Part shown: positions 8,052 to 16,022 of the stretch, one piece after another
Position numbering within the stretch: the stretch's first letter is position 1
How the letters are laid out: each line of letters opens with the position of its first letter
DNA from: Saccharopolyspora indica
GTDB taxonomy: Bacteria > Actinomycetota > Actinomycetes > Mycobacteriales > Pseudonocardiaceae
Direction: 5' to 3'
Length of the DNA: 64,000 bases
Assembly (NCBI RefSeq): GCF_027853965.1
Contig: NZ_JAQGLB010000007.1
Span: forward strand, 186,001-250,000
The notes under the pieces: generated by a model
Seen by the model: only the letters and a program-made list of their open reading frames with translations
The model's database searches: none
What the model was told of the DNA's origin: nothing
Made by a program: the position numbers and the translations under genes

Positions 8052-8534
8052 TCACACCGCCGCGTCGGCGCGGGCCTGGCGCCAGCGCGGGCTGTCGACG
8101 TAGTGGTTGTCGTAGCGCTCGGAGGATTCCGCGATCTCCTTCGGGTCCGCCTCGCCGCGGGCCACCCGGTCGAGCAGCCGGTAGTAGTCGAAGCGGTCCA
8201 TGCCGGGCGTGAAGACCACCAGCACGTCGGCGTCGGAGCCCGCGGCCGGGCCGAAGGCGTGCGGAACGGTCGGCGGCACGGCGAGGAAGTCGCCCTGCTC
8301 CAGGACGTGCAGTTCGTCGTCGACCAGGACCTGCAGCGCGCCGCCGAGGACGAAGAAGAACTCGGTGGCGCGGGTGTGGAAGTGGGCGGGCGTGCCGAAG
8401 ACGCCCGCGCTCAGGGTGGCGCGGTTGGTGGTGAAGCGGTTCTCGGTGGTGTCCGAGTCGGCCAGCAGCGTGATCAGGCTGCCCGGGGCGTCGGCGAGGA
8501 CCTCGGCGTCGGCGGCGCGGATCAGGGTGGTCAT
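8052..8534 (-). CDS. Cupin-domain protein
   Basis: The 160 residues form one small cupin barrel. The first motif is seen as THFHTR-like PAHFHTRATEFFFVLGGALQVLV, with the metal-ligand histidines and glutamate, and the second as LEQGDFLAVPPTVPHAFGP. The C-terminal tail (RVARGEADPKEIAESSERYDNH) resembles those of quercetin-dioxygenase-like single cupins. AGGAGG precedes the ATG at 8534. It is divergent from the LysR regulator at 8645 (110 bp), the probable controller. Substrate unknown. Confidence 0.85.
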   Translation of the reverse strand: MTTLIRAADAEVLADAPGSLITLLADSDTTENRFTTNRATLSAGVFGTPAHFHTRATEFFFVLGGALQVLVDDELHVLEQGDFLAVPPTVPHAFGPAAGSDADVLVVFTPGMDRFDYYRLLDRVARGEADPKEIAESSERYDNHYVDSPRWRQARADAAV

Positions 8535-8644
8535 CGTTCCTCCTGGGTGGTGTTCGCTGGCACCACTCTTTCCCGGCTGACCTGGGCGAACAACGCCGAA
8601 GTGCGAATCGGTCGATAAGCTGCGGGTTATCGATGGGAGGTGGG

Positions 8645-9535
8645 ATGGAGCGCAGGGACATCGAGGTCTTCCTGGCCCTCGCCGAGGAGCTGCACTTCGG
8701 CCGGACCGCGGAGCGGCTGCGCGTGTCGCAGGCCCGGGTCAGCCAGTCGATCAAGGCGATGGAGCGCCGGATCGGGGCACCGCTGTTCGACCGCACCAGC
8801 AGGCGGGTCGCCCTCACCCCGATCGGCCGACGGCTGGAGTCCGACATCCGGCCCGCGTACGAGCAGCTGCTCGCTGGCGTCGAACGCGCGATCGCGGCAG
8901 GTCGCGGCGTCGAGGGCACGCTGCGGATCGCCTTCGAGGCACCGGCGATGGCGCACCTGATCTCCGGCGTGCTCAGCGCTTTCCGCTCCCGGCACCCGGG
9001 CTGCGAGGTGGACGTCCGCGAGGCGCCGTTCGACGATCCGCTGGCCACGCTCCGCTCCGGCGAGGCCGATCTGGCCGTGGTACTGCTGCCCGTCGCCGAT
9101 CCCGATCTCACCACCGGGCCGGTGGTGCGCACCGAGCCCATGGTGCTCGCCGTCGCCTCCGGACATCCTTTCGCCCGCAGGGAATTCGTCACCTTGGAGG
9201 ACCTCGGCCGCGACGCGGTCCTGCGGGCCGCGCACCCGCCGCCCGCGTACTGGCGGGAACCGCCGGAGCCGTGGACGACGCCCGCGGGCAAGCCGATCAC
9301 CCGCGGCCGCACCTGCCGCACCTTCCAGGAACTCCTGCTGCTGATCGGCGCAGGCGAGGGGATCTGCCCGCTGGCCGCGCACGCGGCGGAGTACTTCGCC
9401 CGCCCGGGCATCGCCTTCGTGCCGTTCCGCGACGCCCCGCAGGCTCAGTGGGGGTTGCTGTGGCGCAGCGCGGCGGAGACGGCGCTGGTCAAGGCGTTCG
9501 CGGCGACAGCCGGTGGAGGGCCTGCTCCGCGGTGA
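8645..9535 (+). CDS. LysR-family transcriptional regulator
   Basis: The 296-residue protein has the LysR winged helix (RDIEVFLALAEELHFGRTAERL, ARVSQSIKAMERRIG, TPIGRRL) and a substrate-binding domain beginning LRIAFEAPAMAHL. The HFGRTAERL segment is typical of the LysR branch that regulates small-molecule reductases and oxygenases. GGGAGGTGGG lies just before the ATG at 8645, which I prefer to an ATG at 8633 lying upstream of that site. It is divergent from the cupin gene and probably controls it. Its 3' end overlaps the convergent isochorismatase-like gene by 47 bp. Confidence 0.9.
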   Translation: MERRDIEVFLALAEELHFGRTAERLRVSQARVSQSIKAMERRIGAPLFDRTSRRVALTPIGRRLESDIRPAYEQLLAGVERAIAAGRGVEGTLRIAFEAPAMAHLISGVLSAFRSRHPGCEVDVREAPFDDPLATLRSGEADLAVVLLPVADPDLTTGPVVRTEPMVLAVASGHPFARREFVTLEDLGRDAVLRAAHPPPAYWREPPEPWTTPAGKPITRGRTCRTFQELLLLIGAGEGICPLAAHAAEYFARPGIAFVPFRDAPQAQWGLLWRSAAETALVKAFAATAGGGPAPR

Positions 9536-10094
9536 TGCAGCCCGCCGTGGTCAGCTCCAGGTTGGCCAGGGAGGCCTCGCGGGCCGGTTCGTCGGCCGCT
9601 GTCGTGCAGTCGCTGACGACCTGGACGTGGAAGCCGAGGTCGGTTGCGTGGCGGGCCGTCTGCTCGACGGTCAGGTTCGTCGCCACGCCGGTGATGAGCA
9701 CCGAGTCGACGTCGCGGGCGCGGAGCCAGTCGGCGAGGTCGTTGCCCGCGAGGCCGGAGAGCTTCTGGTTGTCCACCACGTGATCCGGCTGGTCCGCCAT
9801 CGCGGCGATCAGGGCCGAGCCCGGCGCGTCGGGGCGGAACGACTCCTGCGCCTCGCCGACGGCCCGCATGAACCCGGTGTTGCGCACCAGTTCGCCCTCG
9901 CCGTCGGGGATGGTGAAGCGGGTGAACACCAGGGGTGCGCCCGCATCGGCCGCTGCCGCGTGGAACCGCGTCGCGCGCGCCACGACGCCGCTGCGGGCGA
10001 CCGGCTCGGCGAGCATCCCGCCGAAGAACCCCTCGGGTTCGATCACGTTGACCTGCCAGTGAAGTGCCAGCACGGCACACCTGCGCTCACCCAT
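9489..10094 (-). CDS. Isochorismatase-fold protein lacking two catalytic residues
   Basis: The 201 residues have the isochorismatase/cysteine-hydrolase layout, including a basic residue in NQKLSGLAGNDLADWL (Lys111) and a loop GVATNLTVEQTAR. In active cysteine hydrolases the motif here is usually GVATNVCVE; the nucleophile Cys is Thr142 in this protein. The N-terminal catalytic Asp (usually in DMQ) is His12 in LALHWQ. Only the lysine of the Asp-Lys-Cys triad remains. True isochorismatases also lack the cysteine but keep the Asp, so this may be a non-hydrolytic or altered enzyme. The gene overlaps the lysR 3' end by 47 bp. No strong ribosome binding site is seen. Confidence 0.8.
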   Translation of the reverse strand: MGERRCAVLALHWQVNVIEPEGFFGGMLAEPVARSGVVARATRFHAAAADAGAPLVFTRFTIPDGEGELVRNTGFMRAVGEAQESFRPDAPGSALIAAMADQPDHVVDNQKLSGLAGNDLADWLRARDVDSVLITGVATNLTVEQTARHATDLGFHVQVVSDCTTAADEPAREASLANLELTTAGCITAEQALHRLSPRTP

Positions 10095-10153
10095 CAGGCG
10101 ATTCTGCCCCGGCCCGCAGCCGGTTGTCGGGGGGATCGGTCAGACTCCCCGGC

Positions 10154-10513
10154 ATGGCTTCGCAGACCCACCACGCGCTCGACTACGTCGAGATCCCCGT
10201 CACCGACTTCGCCGCCGCGAAGGCGTTCTACGGCAACGCCTTCGGCTGGAGCTTCACCGACTACGGCCCCGGGCCCGCCTACGTCGGGATCCGCGGCGAC
10301 AGCGGCGAGGTGGGCGGCTTCCGGCTGGCCGACGAGGTCACCCCGGGCGGCCCGCTGGTCCTGCTCTACTCAGCCGACCTGGACGCCAGCGCCCAGTCGG
10401 TCCGCGACGCCGGCGGAACGGTCACCCAAGGCCCCTACGACTTCCCCGGCGGCCGCCGCTTCCACTTCCACGACCCCGCGGGCAACGAGCTCGGCGTCTG
10501 GTCGGCGCGGTGA
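10154..10513 (+). CDS. VOC-superfamily (glyoxalase-like) protein
   Basis: This 119-residue single VOC module reads HHALDYVEIPVTDFAAAKAFYGNAFGW, then LVLLYSADLDASAQSVRDAGG and ends FHFHDPAGNELGVWS, the canonical last strand with a Glu ligand. It probably dimerises to form two active sites. The ATG at 10154 gives the standard N-terminus; the longer frame from 10064 adds sequence without family features. The stop codon lies inside a strong terminator stem. Substrate unknown; related proteins sit in many actinobacterial genomes as orphan VOC enzymes. Confidence 0.85.
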   Translation: MASQTHHALDYVEIPVTDFAAAKAFYGNAFGWSFTDYGPGPAYVGIRGDSGEVGGFRLADEVTPGGPLVLLYSADLDASAQSVRDAGGTVTQGPYDFPGGRRFHFHDPAGNELGVWSAR

Positions 10514-10556
10514 AGGGCACCTTTTAGCAAGTTACTTGCCTGAAGGTGCCCTTCAC
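10510..10556 (+). terminator. Intrinsic terminator hairpin (14-bp arms)
   Basis: GTGAAGGGCACCTT (10510-10523) pairs perfectly with AAGGTGCCCTTCAC (10543-10556) across a 19-nt loop. The left arm includes the stop codon of the VOC gene. There is no T-tract, as is common in actinobacteria. Confidence 0.7.
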
Positions 10557-10653
10557 CGGGGCGAACACCTCGTGAGCAATATCCGACAAAGGTCATGTTC
10601 TTCGTGAACTTCTGACAGGCTGCGGGACTGGTCGGTTCAGGAAGGGGATGATC

Positions 10654-11385
10654 ATGTCGATCGGTCCGTTGCGGGTCGTCGCCGCGCTGGTGATGGCCGT
10701 GCTCGTGTTCTCCGGGGTGGCCGCCGTCTCCGGGCCGGAGGCCGCTGCTTACGAGTGGAACCGCGAGCTCCGGGAGGGCGACAGCGGCGCGGACGTCGCC
10801 GAGTTGCAGATCAGGGTGGCCGGGTGGGCCGCCGATGGCGCCGAGCAGACCTTCGTCGCGGTGGACGGCGAGTTCGGCCCGGGCACCGAGGCCGCCGTCG
10901 TGCGGTTCCAGAAGGCCTACGGGCTCGACGGCAGCGGCGTGGTCGACGGCGCCACGCAGGAGAAGCTCAACGCGCTGGAGAAGGCCGACGGGTCGACCGC
11001 GCACTTCGAGTTCGCCGAGTTCCACTCCAAGGACGGGGCCGGTTTCGGCGGCGGGAACGTCGACGAGAGCACCGTGCGGGAGAACGTGCGGCGGCTGATG
11101 TACAAGCTGGAGGCCATCCGGAAGAAGGCCGGTGACGCCGCCATCACCGTCAACTCCGGCTTCCGCAGCAAGGCGCACAACGAGAACGTCGGCGGCGCGG
11201 CCAACAGCCAGCACACCTACGGCATCGCCGCGGACATCGTGATCAGCGGCAAGAGCGTCGGCCAGGCGATCGACCTGGCCAAGACCTCCGGCATGTCCGG
11301 CATCATCCGCTACAACACCTTCACCCACGTCGACAGCCGGATGGAATACCCCTACGGAACCCAGTACTGGTACTGGAAGGTGTGA
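10654..11385 (+). CDS. Secreted peptidoglycan-binding zinc D-Ala-D-Ala carboxypeptidase (M15A)
   Basis: The 243-residue exported protein has a signal peptide (about 1-32), a PG_binding_1 domain (about 38-108: ELREGDSGADVAELQIRVAG, VDGEFGPGTEAAVVRFQ) and an M15A catalytic domain (about 115-240). Zinc ligands are visible in NSQHTYGIAAD (His187, Asp194) and THVDSRM (His225). This is the architecture of the Streptomyces albus G carboxypeptidase, which trims stem peptides outside the membrane. Two ATGs lie six bases apart (10648, 10654); the AGGAAGGGG site fits the second. It is the second wall peptidase in this part of the window, after the VanX-like enzyme. Confidence 0.9.
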   Translation: MSIGPLRVVAALVMAVLVFSGVAAVSGPEAAAYEWNRELREGDSGADVAELQIRVAGWAADGAEQTFVAVDGEFGPGTEAAVVRFQKAYGLDGSGVVDGATQEKLNALEKADGSTAHFEFAEFHSKDGAGFGGGNVDESTVRENVRRLMYKLEAIRKKAGDAAITVNSGFRSKAHNENVGGAANSQHTYGIAADIVISGKSVGQAIDLAKTSGMSGIIRYNTFTHVDSRMEYPYGTQYWYWKV

Positions 11386-11423
11386 CTCCCGCGCGTTCCC
11401 GGGGCGGCCCGGCCGCTCCGGGG

Positions 11424-12095
11424 TCAGCGCAGCCGGTCCCGCAGGCGATCCCGCAGCGGGGTGAAGTCGTCCTCGGGGAACAGGGCCGGGAAGGCGCGCA
11501 GCATCGTCCTGATCGCCGTCACGACCCAGCCGAATTCGCTTCCGCGCAACGACATCTCGGCGAACAGGTACTGCCAACCGTAGGTGCCGCGGGTCAGCAG
11601 CAGCGCCTCCAGGTAGCCGGCGTAGTCGACGTCCAGCCGGTACGTCCCGCGCTTGGCGTCGACGAACCAGATCTCCGGGTTGGCCGCTCCGCAGCGCAGC
11701 GACACCAGTTTTCCATCGCCACCGCGGTGCGGGGCGTCGAAGACCCGGAACTCGCTGAACAGCCGCCGCTCGTCCTCCGGCGTGCCGGGGTGCGCCAGCG
11801 CAGGCGGTGGGTCCCCGAACGCGTCGAGCAGGTAGGCCAGGTCGAACTCGCCGGACACCGCGGAGTCGACGGTGCGCCACTGGACGGCGAAGGACTCGAA
11901 CCTCGCCACGGCGGTCAGCAGCGACTCGTCCAGCGAGACCCCGTACCAGTCCGCGATGGCCGCCAGCACGCTGCGGGCGTCCGCACGTTCCGGGTCGAGC
12001 CCGCCCAGGTCCCGATGCTCGATCTCGATCCCGGGGCACGCTTCCAAGCCGTCGGCCATCCGCACCAACCGCTGCTCGAAGTCCAGCAGTTCCAC
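11424..12095 (-). CDS. Conserved cytoplasmic protein, SMI1/KNR4 (SUKH)-like
   Basis: The 223-residue product has an acidic, Leu/Trp-rich composition with EAC..GIEIEHRDLGGLDPERA, then ADWYGVSLDESLL and repeated EIWFVDAKRGTYRLDVDYAGYLEALL. The ending of that stretch resembles the last helices of SUKH/SMI1 domains, where a small residue-rich strand precedes F.eYL. I assign the family only tentatively. A GTG at 12095 preceded by GGGAGGATCAG is the best start; the open frame continues to 12797 but the extra part is the antisense shadow of the lipoprotein gene at 12280. SUKH proteins often act as immunity or regulatory proteins; no toxin is adjacent. Confidence 0.65.
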   Translation of the reverse strand: MELLDFEQRLVRMADGLEACPGIEIEHRDLGGLDPERADARSVLAAIADWYGVSLDESLLTAVARFESFAVQWRTVDSAVSGEFDLAYLLDAFGDPPPALAHPGTPEDERRLFSEFRVFDAPHRGGDGKLVSLRCGAANPEIWFVDAKRGTYRLDVDYAGYLEALLLTRGTYGWQYLFAEMSLRGSEFGWVVTAIRTMLRAFPALFPEDDFTPLRDRLRDRLR

Positions 12096-12279
12096 CTGAT
12101 CCTCCCGGTCGACCGAACGCGATCGCAGTTCCGACGCAGCGCACCGGAATTCGGTTCCCAGCCGCTGTTCCGCAGTGCAATTCAAATGATTCCGGGATTT
12201 GTTCCCGGGAATTCGTGGTCGATCCCGATATTCGCTGGCATCATTCGTCGCGTTCGTTTTCCCGACCCGATGAGGAAAA

Positions 12280-12822
12280 GTGAAGAAGTTCATCGCGCCG
12301 ACCGTCGGACTGCTGCTGCTGGGGCTGGCCGGATGTGGCGCCGCCGACCAGGCGACCGCTCCCGAGCCGAAGTCCCAGACCGCCCCCGAGCAGGCGGAAT
12401 CCGAAGCAGCGACGCCCGAGGTCGGCGGCAAGGACGTCGCATTCGGCGAAACCGCGGGCGTCACCAACGAATCGGGCGGCAAGTACGCCATCACCGCCAG
12501 CGCGCTGCAGGACGTCACCGAATTCTCGGTGGAACCGGTGGAGGGGAAGTACGTTTCCACCGATGTCGAGGCCTCGCTGATCAGCGGGACCGGAGGCGCC
12601 GTCGCCTCGGTCGGTTTCATGCTCGTCGACGCGGCCGGCAACGAGTACGTGAGCGCCGCGCCGAACGGGGAGAACATGGACGGCGTGCTCTTCGCGACGC
12701 TGCTGACCCAGGGCGATTCCGGCAGCGGGAAGGTGTTCTTCGACGTGCCCGCCGACGCCACCGGGCTGAAGCTGGTCTTCCAGCCGCTGACCGCCACCGA
12801 GCCGATCGGCAGCTGGAGCTAG
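12280..12822 (+). CDS. Lipoprotein with DUF4352-like domain
   Basis: The 180-residue precursor begins with a short signal ending LGLAGC, so Cys19 is probably lipidated. An acidic, Pro/Ala/Glu-rich linker leads to a beta-rich domain (about 50-180) with KYAITASALQDVTEF and GSGKVFFDVPADATGLKLVFQ, the pattern of DUF4352/Ig-like surface domains. The GTG at 12280 follows GAGGAAAA. It is divergent from the SUKH-like gene and its stop overlaps the convergent FMN reductase by 4 bp. It is likely a surface lipoprotein of unknown ligand. Confidence 0.82.
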   Translation: MKKFIAPTVGLLLLGLAGCGAADQATAPEPKSQTAPEQAESEAATPEVGGKDVAFGETAGVTNESGGKYAITASALQDVTEFSVEPVEGKYVSTDVEASLISGTGGAVASVGFMLVDAAGNEYVSAAPNGENMDGVLFATLLTQGDSGSGKVFFDVPADATGLKLVFQPLTATEPIGSWS

Positions 12823-13349
12823 GCAGCGCCCGCGAGGGTGCGGAGGACTTCGCGCAACCCGTCCCGGATGCCGGAGTCCTCCACCAGGCCGTCCGGGCCG
12901 ACCGCCTCCCGCGGCACGAACAGCCGACCGCAGGCCGGTTCCACCAGATCGACCGTCAGGTAGCGCAGCACGGTGGTCAGCGTGCCGATCGCGCCGTCAC
13001 CGCGGCCATCGGCCGCGACGTTGATCCAGGCCACCGGTTTGCCGTTCAGCTCGGTGCCGCCGATCGACCAGTCCAGCAGGTTCTTGAAGCTGCCGGGCAG
13101 CGTTCCGGCGTACTCCGGGGTGCAGAACAGCACCGCGTCCGCCGCGGCCACCCGGCCCCGGAGCTCGGCGACCGCGGGCGGCAGCGGGTCCACGTCGTCG
13201 TCCGGGTTGAACGCGGGCAGATCGGCCAGTCCTTCGTGGAGCACCGCCCGCACCCCGTCCGGCGCGACCTCCCGCGCGGTGCGCAGCGCGGCGGTGTTCG
13301 TGGAACCGCTCCGCGTGCTGCCCGTGATGAGCAGGATCTCGAACACCAC
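12819..13349 (-). CDS. NADPH-dependent FMN reductase (flavodoxin-like)
   Basis: The 176 residues carry the FMN reductase hallmarks: ITGSTRSGSTNTAALRTA (phosphate loop), AVLFCTPEYAGTLPGSFKNLLDW (the PEYxxxxPGxxKNxxDW signature) and GTLTTVLRYLTV. Such enzymes reduce FMN or quinones/azo dyes with NADPH. GTG 13349 is preceded by GCGGAGGTGCG. It is the last gene of a minus-strand run with the hydrolase at 13391 (41-bp gap) and the EEP protein at 14522. Confidence 0.9.
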   Translation of the reverse strand: MVFEILLITGSTRSGSTNTAALRTAREVAPDGVRAVLHEGLADLPAFNPDDDVDPLPPAVAELRGRVAAADAVLFCTPEYAGTLPGSFKNLLDWSIGGTELNGKPVAWINVAADGRGDGAIGTLTTVLRYLTVDLVEPACGRLFVPREAVGPDGLVEDSGIRDGLREVLRTLAGAA

Positions 13350-13390
13350 CGCACCTCCGCACCGTCTCGTGCGATGAACCTACCGCCCGC

Positions 13391-14470
13391 TCACGGGTTT
13401 TCGAACCGGACCTCGGGATAGCGCGGGGACGGGCCGTCCAGCAGGTGCTGCGGGACGCCGCGCAGGTGGAAGTCCGCGAACGCGTCGAGGTAGTCGGCGG
13501 TGATGCGGGCCGCGCGGTCACCGGCGATCGGCTCCGGTCCCAGGTCGATGCCCAGCTGCTCGGTCAGCGGCGAGTAGTCGGTGAACGACCAGTGCGACGA
13601 GCCCTCGACGGAGAACCAGCGCTTCCAGCCGGTCAGGTGCGACCAGGTGCCGTCCCAGCTGGTGTCCGCGCCGGGCCGACCGTGCTGGTCCGCGCCCAGC
13701 ATCAGCAGCGGGCGGTCGGAATCGGCGGTCAGGCCCGGGTGGAACGTCCCGTCCAGGTTCGCCGCCGCGCGGAAGCGGTCGTCGGCCAGCAGCGCGCGAG
13801 CCGCCGCCGCACCGCCCATGGAGTGACCCGCCACCACGACGCGGTCGCCGTCGATCCCACCGCGCTCGATCAGCTCGTCGAGCACGAACGACAGGTCGGC
13901 CGCGCGGTTCTCCGCCACCGCCACGCCGTCCGGTTTCGGCGTGTGCTCGCAGGCCAGGCAGCCGGTGACCCGGCCGTCCGGGAAGGTGATCGCCTTCGCC
14001 TCGTAGTTGTGGTCCACCGCGGCGACCGCGTAGCCGCGGCTGGCGAGGTCCTCGGCGAGGCCGGTCAGCGAGGTGCGCGGCAAGGAGAACCCGGGCGAGA
14101 GCAGCACCAGCGGGAGATCGCGGTCCGGCGGCTCCGCGTCGACGCCCGCGTGGGTCCTGGTGGTGCTGAGGATCTCCGGTGGCGAGCCGTTGAGTTCCAG
14201 TCCTTCGAGGATCCGGCGGGATTCCTCCGGCGTGACGTACTGGGCGCGCGGGGCGTCGTCGTCGCGGGTCGGGTACCAGAGCGAGACCACGAGCTCGCGC
14301 TTCTCCTGCGGGACCCAGGGATCCTGCCTGCTCTGGTCGACGAGGTGCAGCGAGGTGGTGCCGATCGCGTGCGGGCCGGACGGTTGCGGCAGCGCCGGAA
14401 CCGGATCTGCCACCGCGGTCGGGCCCAGCAGCAGAGCGCTCGCCGAAACGGCGGCTATCAGCGTTCTCAT
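13391..14470 (-). CDS. Secreted alpha/beta hydrolase of the PAF-acetylhydrolase/lipase type
   Basis: The 359-residue precursor starts with a Sec signal (MRTLIAAVSASALLLGPTA). The mature protein has LVVSLWYPTRDDDAPRAQYV, PLVLLSPGFSLPRTSLTGLAEDLASRGY, the nucleophile elbow AGHSMGG and a C-terminal SHWSFTDYSPL segment holding the likely catalytic histidine, as in the PAF-AH-II-like and polyester-hydrolase group. Two cysteines in GCLACEH may form a disulfide. It is expected to act outside the cell on short acyl esters. I chose the ATG at 14470 because it opens the signal peptide; an upstream ATG at 14497 adds only charged residues. Confidence 0.85.
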   Translation of the reverse strand: MRTLIAAVSASALLLGPTAVADPVPALPQPSGPHAIGTTSLHLVDQSRQDPWVPQEKRELVVSLWYPTRDDDAPRAQYVTPEESRRILEGLELNGSPPEILSTTRTHAGVDAEPPDRDLPLVLLSPGFSLPRTSLTGLAEDLASRGYAVAAVDHNYEAKAITFPDGRVTGCLACEHTPKPDGVAVAENRAADLSFVLDELIERGGIDGDRVVVAGHSMGGAAAARALLADDRFRAAANLDGTFHPGLTADSDRPLLMLGADQHGRPGADTSWDGTWSHLTGWKRWFSVEGSSHWSFTDYSPLTEQLGIDLGPEPIAGDRAARITADYLDAFADFHLRGVPQHLLDGPSPRYPEVRFENP

Positions 14471-14521
14471 GCCGTCAGCGTCGCGCTCCGGGATCACCTG
14501 CGGACCCGGGAGAACCCTGGT

Positions 14522-15685
14522 TCAGGCCCGCAGATCCACCCAGACGAGGTGGTGGTCCGAGGTGTCGTTGAGGCGGGACAGCTCCTCGTCCGACGTCGGC
14601 CAGAAGACCCCGGAGCGCAGCGGGATCAGCGGCGCGGACGGCAGCACGTAGTCGATCCGGAGGTTGCCCGGCTTCTCGTCGTTGAAGTCGCCCGTGTCGA
14701 AGTACGGGCTGCCGCGGTGGTTCTCGTTCGCGCCGCCCTGGGTCAGGCCCGCTTCGATCGCGCCGATGCTGCCCGGCCGCGGATCGATCACGCGCGGGGC
14801 GCCCAGCAGCTCGCGGATCCCGTTGCTGTCGCCGTCCAGCGGATCGGAGTTCTGGTCGCCTGCCACGACGAACCGGGCGCCGGGGCGCAGGCCGCCGCGC
14901 TCGCCCTGGTCGTCGTAGATGTAGTCGCCGCGCTTCGGCGTCACGTAGTCCGCCCAGAACCGGATCTCGTCCTGGTTGCGCAGGACGTTGCGCTTCTCCG
15001 GGCCGTCGAAGGCGGGCGGGGTCGGGTGCGAGGTGAGGAAGTGCACCGTGCGGCCGCCGACGTCGATCGGCAGGTCCCAGTGCGACTTCGAGGACAGGCG
15101 GACCTGCGCCAGCTCCTCCGGGGTGAACCAGTCGGCGGGCTCGGGCGTCGCCGGGTCGTCCGGCAGCCGCGCGCCCGGCATGTCGGCCCAGCGGAACTGC
15201 TGGAAGGTGCGGGCCTCGCCGATCGGGTACTTCGAGAGCACCACCATGCCGTACTGGCCGGGGAACACGCCGAAGCCGTGCGCGTCGCCCGGCCCGCCGA
15301 TGGCGCCGTCCTTGTCGAGGTCCATCCCGGACGGCACACCGGTGTTGACCGGCGCGGTGTAGGCGTAGGGGTAGTCGATCGGGTCCGCGCCGTGCTGGCC
15401 CCGCGCGAGGTAGTTGGTGCGGAAGGCGTCGACCGCGGCGTTGCCCTCGACGTAGTCGAACTCGTTGAGCAGCAGGACGTCCGGGCGGGTCCGCTGCACC
15501 ACCTCGGCCACCTTCCGCGCCTGCTCGTCGTCCGGTGTGGACAGATCGGCCAGCAGCTCGCCCTCGGCGGCCCGGTTCAGCGAGGCGTTGAACGTCGCGA
15601 ACCGCACCGGCTCGGCCGCGTTCGCGGTCGGGGCGACCAGCGCGGCGGACACCGCGGCCGCCACCACCCATGCAGCTCGTTTCAC
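14522..15685 (-). CDS. Secreted endonuclease/exonuclease/phosphatase-fold hydrolase
   Basis: This 387-residue protein has a Sec signal (KRAAWVVAAAVSAALVAPTANAA) and an EEP fold: RFATFNASLNR, DVLLLNEFDYVEG (catalytic Glu), FLTSHPTPP, FVVAGDQNSDP (Asp/Asn) and NDTSDHHLVWVDL (the terminal Asp-His pair). Family members cut nucleic acids or phosphodiesters and phospholipids; a secreted version may scavenge phosphate. GTG 15685 follows GAGAGGTGACGTC; upstream frame to 15820 runs through a hairpin and is not credible. It may be the first gene of a three-gene minus-strand run. Confidence 0.85.
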   Translation of the reverse strand: MKRAAWVVAAAVSAALVAPTANAAEPVRFATFNASLNRAAEGELLADLSTPDDEQARKVAEVVQRTRPDVLLLNEFDYVEGNAAVDAFRTNYLARGQHGADPIDYPYAYTAPVNTGVPSGMDLDKDGAIGGPGDAHGFGVFPGQYGMVVLSKYPIGEARTFQQFRWADMPGARLPDDPATPEPADWFTPEELAQVRLSSKSHWDLPIDVGGRTVHFLTSHPTPPAFDGPEKRNVLRNQDEIRFWADYVTPKRGDYIYDDQGERGGLRPGARFVVAGDQNSDPLDGDSNGIRELLGAPRVIDPRPGSIGAIEAGLTQGGANENHRGSPYFDTGDFNDEKPGNLRIDYVLPSAPLIPLRSGVFWPTSDEELSRLNDTSDHHLVWVDLRA

Positions 15686-15710
15686 GACGTCACCTCTCGC
15701 AGAACCGTTG

Positions 15711-15746
15711 TGCCCGACCACGGTGTCAGAGAACCGTGGTCGGGCA
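15711..15746. repeat. Perfect 14-bp inverted repeat, probable terminator or leader hairpin
   Basis: TGCCCGACCACGGT (15711-15724) pairs with ACCGTGGTCGGGCA (15733-15746) around an 8-nt loop. It sits 25 bp upstream of the minus-strand EEP gene. It could end read-through from the M28 gene or act in the EEP leader. Confidence 0.6.
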
Positions 15747-16022
15747 CCCAACAGAAGCACAACTCCAGCTGAAGCTTTCATCTCGGTCGGAGACCGCAGC
15801 CGCGGCGCCCAACGCGCCACGCCGCGGAAGCGGTCGCATGCGCCGAAGGCGCATAACCCACCCTCGCAGCTGGCACCGCCGCGGGTTCTCAGCGTTCGCC
15901 TGGCGAGGACAGCCCGAGCGCCGTGTATTGGTCATACATAAGACCGGGATCCCGGAGTCCAGGCGGACGCTGAGGTTCCGCTACCCGCACCGCTACGCAG
16001 AACGAGTCCGGAAGAAAGCTCC
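15747..16022. other. Intergenic stretch between two secreted-hydrolase genes
   Basis: This 276-bp gap downstream of the M28 gene (minus strand) contains a short hairpin (ATGCGCC-GAA-GGCGCAT, 15838-15854) and no convincing open frame or promoter. Confidence 0.4.

Noticed and set aside
12096..12797. N-terminal extension of the SUKH-like frame
   Set aside because: It lies antisense to the lipoprotein gene at 12280, and a GTG with a good ribosome binding site at 12095 gives a natural start.
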